Below, piece after piece: positions 22,141-32,309 of a stretch of 64,000 bases of DNA. The notes below the pieces were generated by a model that was not told where the DNA came from, did not search any database, and saw only the letters and a program-made list of their open reading frames with translations. Each line of letters starts with the position of its first letter. Within the stretch, counting starts at the first letter, position 1. The DNA is taken from contig WEDG01001411.1 in assembly GCA_017591395.1 (NCBI GenBank), positions 62,001-126,000 of the forward strand, read 5' to 3'. Position numbers and translations under genes: made by a program. The stretch comes from Schistocephalus solidus. Taxonomy: Eukaryota > Platyhelminthes > Cestoda > Diphyllobothriidea > Diphyllobothriidae.

Positions 22141-23060
22141 AGAAACCGAATCTGGTCGGGAGATTATATGGCATAGTTAACCTCTTTAAGAAGACCTACT
22201 GTTGGACATTCATATGCACTTTTGGTGATGATCCGTAAGAGAATGAACCGTAGAGTTCGAAAACAGCCTGCCCTGGCAGAGAACGCATCTAAACTGCAAA
22301 CCTAAGATTGGTGCCGCAGAATCAGACGGAGATCCTTTCCACACATTTTAATATCGACGTCTACGGCTGCTTTTTCTTAATTTTTGACTAAAGGTTTCCT
22401 GCCACAATCTCAAATCTACTTTTTTCGAGGATTTTCGATGCTCGCATAAATTCAAGCACAACTGGCTAAAGTGGTGCATAAAACTTCATTTTATATGCCT
22501 ATTTAATGTGGACCTACGTTTTTATCTGTTGCATTAGACAGAATGAAGCGGTTTGCTTTTAAAGGTTTGTAAAAAGAGGCGTTCAAAACTCGAACGGAGC
22601 CTACTATCTTCGGCTTTTTCCCATTACAATGTCGAATTACACAACGCCATCCATCTATCTAGCACCACGGAGCATAAAACTCAGGAGGCGTTGGTACAAG
22701 AGCATCCAGAATTAAGTGGATTTGTTTCAAATTTGCTCACTCAAGTCCTGTGAGCAGGGGCTCAGAAAAAAAAAGAGGTAAAGTGTGACACAATCACTGT
22801 AGTAATTCATTTTCTTGTATTTTTAGACATAATAAGAATAAAAATCAAGAAAAAACCCACTAACTTCTCTTTTTATACGTGTAAGTTACATAGAAGTCTG
22901 ACATATTTTCGGCTTAAAGCCTGAATTCCACCAAACAGGGTTTCAAATAAAACTTCCTGCCGAAAGCCATTGTAACCATATAAACAATTTCGAAAGGACA
23001 CAACAATAATTATGTTAATGTTCCACACTGTAGCACAAGACTACGCTCCAGTCCCACAGG
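22141..23060. other. Nothing recognised
   Basis: The sequence is AT-rich and lies between the two repeat B copies. A frame at 22553-22753 has no family motif. Confidence 0.35.
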
Positions 23061-23215
23061 CATTAAGGCTGGCAACTGTAAGCACGTCGGGCAGAGAGCC
23101 AACTGAGCTCACGGCTAGTCTGCTATAGATACTTCAAAAACTCGCCCACTGCAAACGCCATGGAGCAAAGGCTGAGTCTGCAGAACAGGCTTATAGGTGC
23201 ATCCGAATCGCCCAT
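23061..23215 (+). repeat. Dispersed repeat B, copy 2
   Basis: This is the partner of 21991-22140, with GGCAACTGTAAGCACGTCGG and ACTGAGCTCACGGCTA as the best-kept parts. Confidence 0.45.
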
Positions 23216-24530
23216 CCTCGCATCGTGCTGTCCTATTCCTCATAAACCTTCGCGCGATATGACTGAACTCTCCCTTAGAACAGAGGGTTCAAAGAAGCAG
23301 AGCTATGAAAACTCAGCTAAGATGACAGGTCAACCTCCCCCACCCTCCCCTCTGGCATTATATTGAAAAAATCCATTAGTGAAATGCCAAGTGGATGCGT
23401 CTCTGCGAACAGTCAGTTGCAGAGACATTACTAGGTTTCGTGAGATTATAGGGCCAATTCGACAAAAATTCGTGTGATCCACTTGGATAAGAATATCTAC
23501 GCTTGACAGGCAGAGGCATGGTGCGAAGTAAATTCATTGAAGATTAAGATGAGCATCTTACATGAACCAAAGTTGTGAAAATACCCGTGATTGATACGTA
23601 TTGGGCAAAAAAAGTCGCCATAAACACTTAGAATTAGAGCGTAAATAAATTTGACTTCGAAAAGGTAAGTAAGTGCAGTTAGGTGTGGAAAAGTTACCTC
23701 CTCTTTCAAGTCCGTTTGATGAGACGATAGCTGTGTTGAAATTGCACTAAAAATAGGGGGCTGTGAAAACTGCGGCAGATTACCTCACATTTCCTAAAAG
23801 GCAAAGTTGAGGAAGAAGGAATAAGTGTTGCAAATTTAACCTTAACGTTAATACTAGGTCATTTTACCTCACTAAAATAGTCAAGTGATGGTTTGCTTAG
23901 AATGTCCGGTAACTTTTAATAAGCTATTTCCCTAAGGTGACAAAGAAGAAAAAGCGACTTTATGGGCCTAAAAATATTCCTATCGACGTTTCAGAAACTT
24001 CCGCTTTCCCCATCCTAAGAGTAGTTCGGGTCTTTGGGCCGTCTGCAGAAAGCACACTCTCGTACATCCGACTACATTAGTATAATTTTTTTCGAGGATC
24101 GTATTACTGCATAAATCGGAACATATTTTACAAGAAGCCTGTGGAAAAATACCCATTTGTGTACTTATTTTTGGAGTAAACTGCTTACCCGTCGAGTTTT
24201 ATACTCGAAGAGATTATCTTCTAGTATTAAAAAAAATGTTTTTTAAACTCTCGAATAATTTTGAAACCGACCTGTCGATGCACTTGCGTTTACGCTTTCC
24301 ATAATATAATCTTTGCACCTCCTATTTCAGAACACTGACACATCCGTCTTTGTTATTAAGAAAATACCACGTTGCAATGAATATGGAACGTGATGCATAC
24401 TTCATCAGGAACATTAATGAGCTGAAAGGTATGCTGCTACTCCAGTAAACCTCTCACTGCCTTAATAAATCTTATAATTGCAAACTAAGTTAAACTGCAA
24501 TGTACCGTTTCATTGAGGTGGAAATTTTAA
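23216..24530. other. AT-rich, nothing recognised
   Basis: No coding frame with motifs is seen. It is probably intronic if the minus-strand exons on both sides form one gene. Confidence 0.35.
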
Positions 24531-24700
24531 GAGGTATGCCCTTATTAATGGCATGTATGTGCATGCCCTTCATAAAGTATTTTTAAATTTATAAGGGCCT
24601 CTAAAATCAACGAAACAAATTCTCAATGTTTAAGTAATTAACTTTTATCGAGCGTGGTTTCTGCAGATGGTCAAAGAGACGTGTCTTAAGAAGCTTACAT
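24531..24700 (+). repeat. Dispersed AT-rich repeat C, decayed copy 4
   Basis: TTAAATTTATAAGGGCCTCT then AAAATCAACG, and CGAGCGTGGTTTCTGCAGATGG, follow the block order of copies 1 and 2. Identity is low. Confidence 0.35.
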
Positions 24701-26548
24701 CTTAACCTAACTTAAATATCCTGGGATTGTACTGCATGATAATCAACATTACACCCACATGAAAGAAAAGCGTTTCAATCCTAAATCAAGTTTAATGTGT
24801 CCCGCTACACGCTATAAATAAAGGTAGTTTTGTTTAAGAATAATGGAATACTAACCTTTCGATCGCCGCGAGTTATTGGAAGAACATGTGTCTTCGAACT
24901 CTACAAGATGAAGAAGCACAAGGAAAAAAATGAGCAAGTCCATCTGATTGATTATTTTAAAACATCGACGATTACCAAGGTCGTGACTTATTCAACATCA
25001 GCTTCGACTGTAAGTGTAAAATCTACAGCCTTAAAGACACAAGAGGGTGTAAGGAGAGGTAGCGATTTTATCAGTCCGAGGCTTGGTGAGATTTATGGTG
25101 GAGAGTAATGTTCGAGCATCTTAGAAAAAACTGTAAAATCAAAGTAGAAGTCTGCAAAATAATTATATACTAATGGTTCCACGTGAAAAATTCAAGATGC
25201 ACATACTCCTATGGTTCCATGTACGGAGGTAAGACAGGTAGGGACACGAAAATCATGCATATGAGACCCGCTATCACTCTCGAAGGCATGCGCAATCGGG
25301 CTTTATTAAACAAAATGAGTATTAAGGATCTAGTAAGGTAGACATGCGTAAATTAAAGTTCATAATCTCCAATAACTGATAGCATAAGTAGGCAAGTTGG
25401 GAGAAAACATTCCAAACCAGTTTTCGAGAAAAATGTGAATAGTGATCCAAGGATTCAGGACACTAGGATTCTGGCCTATCCATCTTAGACAGGCAGTGCG
25501 GACGACGTAGGCAACTGAAATTGTGTTAGAAATTTTCAGCGTCTATGTCATGATTATTTAGAGACTCGCTCGTCAAACTCGGCTAGTCACTGCTACTTCA
25601 ATACCTGTTTATCTTCGAAACTGTCGCTTGGAAACGCCCTCCTTGCCACGGTCAGCTAACCATAACGACCCTCATCAATAATCGCCGAAATTTTAACACC
25701 CAAACAGGTTGTCTCGCGGACAAGTTGGCGTCAACTCTTACCCGGACGGATCGTTTCACATGTGTAACCATATCTCACTACTATGTTGGAAACTGTACTT
25801 TATATCAAGACCAGTTTTCTATAAATAGCACAAGGTTTGCATTCGGTTAAGCTCTTTGCTCTCAAATTCTTCTGTATGTGCACGATAAAGTGTTTTTTTC
25901 AACCACGTTCAACGCATTTCTAACAGGGAAACAACCCATACTACTCTGCACAACTGTGTACGGAATATCCAGCGTCTTAAGCGACTGCAATGGCAACCCA
26001 GTGTGGGAATCGGTTTGACGATAACAAATAAGCTGCAGTTTTTTCTCCTGAAAACCCTTGAAAGAACGATCAGGAGTTTTTTTTCCTGGTAGCTCGATCC
26101 TCTACTGTATATCTCTTTTGACCTCGCCTGTAAACTGACAGTAAATAAATAAATTATCGAATGGACGGGAGCGAAGAGTTACGAACTAAACCACAAGCGA
26201 CGGGGGTACCTTCAGTTAAAAACTAGGCCCAAATTTTAACCTTTTATAGATAATGTTGCCCCCGTAAGTTTGCTTGCGAAATCTGAAGTTCTGATGTTCT
26301 CTGCATAATGAAACAGTCAATGATCAGATTGGGTTGTGTAGCGCAAATAAAAAAATCCAACAGTACAAAAACAGTCATAATGATTAAAATAGATGATGGA
26401 TCACCTACAATTTGGCACCAAATGCTCCATGGAAACTGGGTCTGTTATAAATGTTATGATTTCAGTAATTTCCTAACATTACTCAGTACTGCGCAGGAAA
26501 TGGTAGTGCAAGCATTCGTACTTCAAAAAAGTTAATAATTAAGCTCAC
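24701..26548. other. Unassigned, probably intronic
   Basis: A plus-strand frame of 92 codons (24830-25108) is Lys/Thr/Ser-rich with no recognised motif. The rest shows no family resemblance. Confidence 0.35.
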
Positions 26549-26827
26549 CATCGGCCTGAGAAAAGAGATTGGCCTCCATCGCGTATGATGGGCTCTGAAA
26601 CGGTAAAGGAACTTGTGGGCCATTTGACTTACATCCGTGTAACTTAAAGCATGACGGGTCAGTCTGCTGGGCGACGACACAGTTAGAGGGCTAGTAAACT
26701 GCTTCATAATAGGCATGACATAAGTAACAGGCGGTGGTGGCTCAATATTAGATGACGGAATAATATTAGCATCAATATCCTCCTCCGAAGCACCATCCAT
26801 TTTCCAAGCAATATCAGAGGCAGCGCG
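26549..26827 (-). CDS. Candidate exon of the serine-rich gene, upstream of 21383
   Basis: Minus-strand borders are an acceptor ending AAATAG|CGC and a good donor ATG|GTGAGCTT. The exon is exactly 93 codons, phase 0 at both ends. The product begins near ASDIAWKMDGASEEDIDANI, continues SNIEPPPPVTYVMPIMKQF and ends with a more ordered, basic stretch SYTDVSQMAHKFLYRFRAHH. A Met at codon 10 could alternatively be the start. It joins in frame to the exon at 21383. No family is recognised. Confidence 0.55.
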
Positions 26828-27159
26828 CTATTTCTGAAATTCTGAGTTTGCTGCGAATGAACAAAAGACTCTCTGATGAAACCGGAGCAAATCTCTAAGA
26901 CCCGATAGCTTCAATTTAATCAGCTTTCATAAAAATTTCACACATTTTGTATGGTTGCGCCCTGGTATGAAATTCGATACTCCCCAGTTGCAAGAAAAGG
27001 TCTTTAAAATGTTTTGATCACGTTTGGATTCCTAAACGCCACATGCGATATACTGAGTTTAACAACCAGTTTTTAAACCTGAAGACACCGGAACTGTCAG
27101 ATAATTTTTCTTCAAGTATTTTTTAAGTTATTCACTGAAGTCAATCATTGTAGCGTGAA
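26828..27159. other. Nothing recognised
   Basis: Short spacer between the exon and the LINE remnant; no motif is seen. Confidence 0.35.
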
Positions 27160-27715
27160 GGTGGACTGTCTAAGGACCCTGTCCTATGAAAAAAGACTTA
27201 TCAAGCTAAACATTTTTCCTTTATTCTATAGACAAATGAGCAGTGACCTGCTATGGACATTCCAAATTATCCACGGACATAACTGTTCACTGTAAACTGA
27301 AGATTTCTTTGAGTTTACAAACATGACTTATCCATATAAGGTCAAACGCGAATGTATGCACCTAGATAGACGAAAGTTTTATTTTATCCAGCCAGTGGCT
27401 CAACCATGAAACTCACTTCCAAGCAAAATAATGACGTCGAATACCCTGGATAGGTTCAAACGGCAGTCAGACTGCTTATTTTTGATAACCTATAAACCTG
27501 ACCGCAGGACTATATCTTTAGCCAACCATTAACTTTACTTCGTGATTTCAATTTATGTATATCGTATCACTACACGTTTTGATGTTAAATGTTTGCCTGT
27601 ATTTACTGTTGTCTGTTTATTCTTGCATTTATAATTTCGATTTGACATAAATAGGGTCAACACGGGCTACGCCCGTAACCCTCAAAATATACAATAATAA
27701 TAAAAAGTGGTAAAC
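27160..27715 (+). pseudogene. LINE C-terminal remnant with 3' UTR
   Basis: The frame, with stops, gives FSFILYRQMSSDLLWTFQII, then EDFFEFTNMTYPYKVKREC and PWN-like NSLPSKIMTSNTLDRFKRQ. This is the usual end of CR1/Jockey-type LINE ORF2 (a receptor-like FF..R..WN.LP...V motif). It is followed by about 160 bp ending in AATAATAATAAAA at about 27702-27714, a likely 3' tail. Everything upstream in the element is missing, so it is a strongly 5'-truncated insertion. It may lie in an intron of the minus-strand gene. Confidence 0.55.
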
Positions 27716-28798
27716 ACTCTTCCAGCACATGGCCCCGTCAGTAGATGGGGCTCAGAGCGGGCCATAAGTGGCCAGAAGGGGCCAGCCCCCTTGACGTTTA
27801 GGCCATATAAAACACATGGTCAGGCTTCTCGCAAAGACTGGATAAGTCGTCAGTGTTTTAAATTTAAACTCAAATAGGCAACATGTACAATATTAAACAC
27901 TGTCAAAGCTTAGTTATTGGGTACTTTGATGAACTGATTTTGAGTGCTTTCTTTAAGTCAGTCATTGGACGCTATTTGTCTACTAAGCGTGCGCAAGCCT
28001 GCAATGTGACTTGAACGACTATCTTATTGTTATCAAAGCTGCTGATACTGAGGTTAGTAATCCAGACGGCTTGATATGTTTTATAAGATAATTTGCTATT
28101 TTGTGCCTTTTAAATTTCATGTTCAGTTACGTATGCTCCAGTTAAATGTAAAACATTAACGGTAATGTTGGTACCTCAATGAATGCTAAATATGCCCTCA
28201 TATCCTTTTTATATCATGTTCGGTTGTTCATGCGAAGTAACCATGAAGCGTAAGTATTACGGAATCAAGCGCAGCACCGTTTTTAAGCGGATATTGCGTG
28301 CAACGCAGGCGTATTATGCCGCAACCGAAGTAGCAGATGGTCCTTCGACATCTTCGCCATCGGCGTTATACCCCTCACCAGAGCATCAAATGCCTGAAAT
28401 CTTTCCCTAGGTTTCGAATGGTAGGTTTTCTAGAATAAATCTCTACACTCCATTCTTTTTACGCAAATCTGCAAGAAATTTTTTGAGGTTGTCTGGTGAA
28501 ACAATTTTTAACAGTTTATTTCCTCCTATTGTCAAATAAAATAACCACAGGTTTTTGCAGTTGAGAAAGGGTTAGAAATACAAATAAATAATCAACAATT
28601 AAGCTAATAGTTTTGACAGGAAACGAAAAAATCTGTTTAACATTCGATAATTCACTTATCTTTGAATTTGAACCAACCACCTTTCACCATGACCTTGACC
28701 TTAGGAGCATAATTAGACCTGCGCAGGGTATTGATAAACTTCTAAGATTGAACAGCTGAGACCAGAGTGGATGGCGTGTAATGGGAACGAGGCGGACT
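27716..28798. other. Unassigned; one small plus-strand open frame
   Basis: At 28183-28410 a plus-strand frame gives KRKYYGIKRSTVFKRILRAT then a Ser/Pro-rich end. It could be an exon but the borders are weak. A GGCC/GGGG-rich stretch is at 27728-27800. Confidence 0.3.
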
Positions 28799-29040
28799 TT
28801 AACCAGTTTTTTTGACTAAGTCAACAGTAGGAATACAAGGAAAACTACTTTGAAACGGAGAAGCAGTCGGTCTTGGCACTTTAGACGGAGTAACTGATAT
28901 TAATGGCGGGCTTACGACATGGCTGATAGCTACTGCGTTTGAAATACCTATTCGCGAGGAAGAAGGCGTTAATGGATTAGTTGAAAGAAAAGCAAGATGT
29001 GAAGGTAAGGAGGTTTTTGAACCGGTACTATAGGAGATTG
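28799..29040 (-). CDS. Candidate exon, Ser/Pro-rich
   Basis: The minus strand is open for about 80 codons with a Ser/Pro/Thr/Val-rich, disordered-looking product (KTSLPSHLAFLSTNPLTPSS, then SHVVSPPLISVTPSKVPRPT). Composition resembles the other minus-strand exons. The acceptor may be AAAG|CA at 29041, which would accept the single base left by the exon at 29531-29685. That acceptor lacks a good pyrimidine tract, and the 3' border before the TAA at 28799 is not clear. Confidence 0.35.
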
Positions 29041-29530
29041 CTTTACCGTCTCGTTATGGTTTGCAAAGCCATAATGGATTGAGAGGCCGAAGACCTATGC
29101 AAGAGGGAAGACACATTCCTTCACTCCATCGGTGTAAGATCCCGACAAAGGAAACATTTTTCAACTTCTCGATAACGAGAAATTCGACCTTGTTGTGCAA
29201 TGATGGAGTCCAACTCGATTGGTGAAAAAAAGGGTGACTAATATAGGTGGATTTTTGCTACGTGAGGTCAGACATTTGGCCTCCGCTATTTTGAAATTAA
29301 AGCCACACGAGTACAGGAAGTCTATGGCAACGTCAATAGATCGTCTGCCTCGGGAATGATTTTTTAAAAGAAAATAGGTATTTATTTTTGTCGGTCTAAT
29401 GTTTCACTGACAGCCAAATGGATGAGAGTCCAGACGCTGACATTCCTGAGAGGTAAGAGCAGAGATATCACTGTCGAATATGTTCCCAGTTAAGAGAAAA
29501 CTAATCCACACTTTAACATAAAATCCTTAC
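29041..29530. other. Nothing recognised
   Basis: No motif-bearing frame is seen. This would be an intron if the exons on both sides belong together. Confidence 0.3.
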
Positions 29531-29685
29531 AATTTTGTAAAGCAGAGATATCAAGCGGCTTAGCTTTAAGAACTGGTTGCATATGCATATCACTGCTGTG
29601 ACTACCAGATGCAATGGCTGAGAGCTTGCGACGAGCTGGGATTTTCCTTCTCATTTTGCTAGGAGGAGGCTTGAATTTGGTCAAA
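29531..29685 (-). CDS. Candidate exon, basic N-terminal-like segment
   Basis: The minus-strand borders are good: acceptor TGATTTTTCCTAAG|T and donor AATT|GTAAGG (plus CCTTAC at 29525-29530). The product is basic then Ser/His/Met-rich: TKFKPPPSKMRRKIPARRK, SAIASGSHSSDMHMQPV, KAKPLDISALQN. It is probably in the same minus-strand gene as the exons at 28.8-29.0, 26.5, 21.1 and 19.5 kb, but joining to 26.5 kb is unproven. No domain is recognised. Confidence 0.5.
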
Positions 29686-30002
29686 CTTAGGAAAAATCAG
29701 GCAAATAATATTCTGCGACAAATTTTTTTTCCAAAATTTTAACTACGGACCTTTATACGTGCTTGAGAAAACTTCTTATTATAACAGATCCACCTGACTT
29801 ATAATGAGGCTATGTGGGTGAAACATTTTGACACTAAAGATCTTCACCTGTTGGATAGGTTAGTAACCACAGGTATAATCATGTGATAAAGTGTTAAAAA
29901 TGGAAGTTTTTATCCAAAAATCAGCTTTTAATTTCAGCTGGGGATGAAGAAACCCTGAAAAAAAATTAGAATTTTCACTGATCTTTCAAAAATGGGCTAC
30001 GC
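29686..30002. other. Nothing recognised
   Basis: AT-rich spacer between the exon and the Penelope-like fragment. Confidence 0.35.
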
Positions 30003-30229
30003 GCCTCGACGTTAACTTCCTGTATGGTCTCTAGATGCGGTGAAAAAGCGATCAAACGCAACCGCGTTTATGCGACAGGGAGTGATCGCTGTTAAAGCGA
30101 ACAATTTTATTCGTGTTTGTCGCTTTTCGAGACACACCAGTCTCGAGAGTTCCGTCCTCCTGCCTTGATATCTGAACATCGAGAAAAGGGAGCATTCCGT
30201 CCTCTTTTTCCTACATTCGATAATGTGCA
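30003..30229 (-). pseudogene. Penelope-like element, segment after the RT palm (fragment 1)
   Basis: The minus strand reads KEDGMLPFLDVQISRQEDGT then LETGVSRKATNTNKIVRFNS and DHSLSHKRGCV, ending in stops. This is the highly characteristic LPFLDV..R..DG..ET..YRK.T.T....H..HP..HKR run of Penelope-like elements, located between RT motif C and the GIY-YIG nuclease. It continues the frame of fragment 2 (31862-32300) after removal of the plus-strand LINE between them. The conserved Tyr before RK is Ser here. Confidence 0.7.
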
Positions 30230-31379
30230 TTGGATAAAGTTCCTCATAGGCGACTTCGAGCTAAACTAGAAGCTATAGGATTTCGTAGTCCCCTTACTGA
30301 CTTCATAAGATCATATCTATCTGATCAAAAACAAAAACTTTTTAGTGGGGACCTCATATTCAAGTGCTACCCCGATTGTGAGTAGTGTCCTTCAAGGTAT
30401 AGTATTAGGTCATTTGTTGATCTTACTATGCATAAATGATATTTCATCCATAGTAAAACATTCTAAATCTTATATTTATGCTTATGACCTTAAATGCGTT
30501 TATTCCTTCTCTAACTCTACGGTCAAACGATGCCTAGAACAGATTCATTCGGACTAAGACACTCTTTCGGCGTGGATCTCCACCTGATTACTGGAGTTCT
30601 CACATTCTAAGGGTCGTTTCATTAGTTTGGTCCTGAACGTCTACCACAACCTGTTATTTTTAAAGGTTGCCCTATTACTGAATATTCCTTCATCACCAAA
30701 AATTTAATTTTTCACCATATGCCGATAGAACTATGGCCAAAGCTGCTCCGATAAGCGGGTTTATTTCTTATAATGTCTACCTTCCTGAAATAAAATTAAG
30801 ACATTCTCGTATGTTTGCGCTTCCCATCCTTGAATTTTGTTACACTTTCTTTGGTTTAACGAACGAATCTCGCCATTAAAAAATTGAAAATATCCAAAGA
30901 AATTTGACAAAAAAACTCCTGTATTCGACTCTTTCAAATACTTCCTACTCAACCAGATGCCAGCTGACGAAGCTGAAATTTCTTTGGGTTAGGAAACTGG
31001 AAGCAGATTTTTTCTCCTTTTTAAACTTAAAAATAGCTCAAATTTCGCCAAGGTTTATGTCATTACCCCGTTAGTCTTCCTTTTAAACTTAGAAATTCTG
31101 CACTAATCATACCTCCTCTTGCATCCTCCACGTGTATAAGCTCTTTTTTCTTTGCTACTGGGTATAGCTTTCCTTGGAATAACTTGTCAATTGAAATAAG
31201 CTCGTTAACTAGTCTATCTGCATTCAAGCGAAAACTGCACATTTATCTTTGCACTGATTCTATTAACCTTTTTATTTTCCTCATGTTTTCTGAGCAGCAT
31301 TCTCCTTGAATCGGAGAAAGGATCATCGGGAATTTGAGATACCTTGAAAAATTTTTTCTACCTTGAGTCCTCCGTGAAC
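30230..31379 (+). mobile_element. LINE-B copy 1, 5'-truncated, inserted in the Penelope-like element
   Basis: This is a plus-strand non-LTR RT fragment. It begins abruptly at a sequence equivalent to KAFDKVPHR in copy 2 (about 33690), then shows SVLQGIVLGHLLILLCINDI (motif B and after) and YIYAYDLKC. The last is the YADD motif with Asp changed to Tyr, so it is dead. Several stops follow before the RT C-terminal region (FISYNVYLPEIK, about 30770-30800). Up to about 31380 the text parallels copy 2 at 33690-34872. Repeat A follows in the same orientation, as it does in copy 2. Confidence 0.7.
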
Positions 31380-31861
31380 CATGATTTCTCCTAATATAAC
31401 AAGTCATCTTAATATGAAATCATGCGGATGTACACATCCGGACCTACCCAGACTAAAATGCTGCAGTTTCTTTGGATACTTACCATCATCAGAATTCAAT
31501 TCTGGATCCAAAGATGCTGAGGCCTCAAGTTCACTGACGCATTTTCACGAGATTTTGTTTCATGCGTCATAGAGATCAAAAACTAACCATATCGACGTTT
31601 CATCATCTCATTCTGAGATTCTATTGCAGTATAAGCCTACTCTACCGCCTTACCTTTTTTCGTAAGCAGTTTTTTCTCCTACCCTCTATTGGAAAATGGA
31701 GGCCTATTGAGCTCTGCGTCCATTTTCAAGGTAGGAGTATTTTGCACTGCCTATTTTCTAGTTCACTATTAATTTCAATAAATCGCTTGCTGCTGACCTA
31801 ACTGGACAATTTCTGCCTTCGTTATTAAATATTTGTACATTTTAGCTGCACACATTGTCAT
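31380..31861 (+). repeat. Repeat A, copy 1 (downstream of LINE-B copy 1)
   Basis: It starts near ACCATGATTTCTCC and ends in TTTGTACATTTTAGCTGCAC and ACATTGTCATAATTTT. Landmarks in between are GGATACTTACCATCATCAGA, GAGGCCTCAAG, CCATATCGACGTTTCAT, AAAATGGAGGCC, TTCAAGGTAGGAG and TAGTTCACTATTAAT. The same series appears reversed at 36210-36785 and in pieces at 34873-34989, 36786-36957 and 38862-38985. Confidence 0.65.
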
Positions 31862-32300
31862 AATTTTACTTCAAAAGTGTGACTTGAATCTGTGGGAAAA
31901 TCGAGTTCAGATCCATTTGAAGTTCTCTTTGGAATTTCAGTGTACGAGAACAAAGGTTTCGTCTACGTGGTAAGTCCAGAATGTCGGCTTGTACATCTGG
32001 AATAAGTGAGTTTCCAGATCTTGAGGGATGGCCTCCGCTAGGTAGTCGGAGATCGGGGTACCATTTGGGTTTACTGGATTTTCTCATAAACACGATCGTT
32101 AAACGTGAAGTACGTGCTAAGGCAGTTATCCAGAAACTCCATCGCGTGTTCTTTTTTAGAAGATTTTCCTTCTTCGTTGTACCTTCTCTTCAGAAGGTCA
32201 TCGATGACTCTCATGGCCAATTCTTTTGAGATGGATGCGAATAGAGAGATGACGTCAAAGAACAACATTATCTCGTCGGGGTGACTGTGACGCCTCCATC
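31862..32300 (-). pseudogene. Penelope-like element reverse transcriptase (fragment 2)
   Basis: The minus strand gives HPDEIMLFFDVISLFASI (motif A, FDVxSLF..I with its Asp), DDLLKRRYNEEGK and FLDNCLSTYFTFNDRVYEK. After a one-base frameshift near 32070 follow NGTPISDYLAEAIPQDLET (motif B, GxP[IM]S) and FWTYHVDETFVLVH. The last is the motif C region, where relatives have YVDD and this copy has HVDE. Stops come after it. The order and motifs are diagnostic of Penelope-like RTs. The 5' side ends at about 32300, where LINE-B copy 2 begins. Confidence 0.75.
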
Positions 32301-32309
32301 AAAATAACA

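Noticed and set aside
28183..28410. Exon with KRKYYGIKRSTVFKRILRAT
   Set aside because: The product looks plausible but the borders are weak and the start codon context is uninformative; it is mentioned only in the spacer entry.
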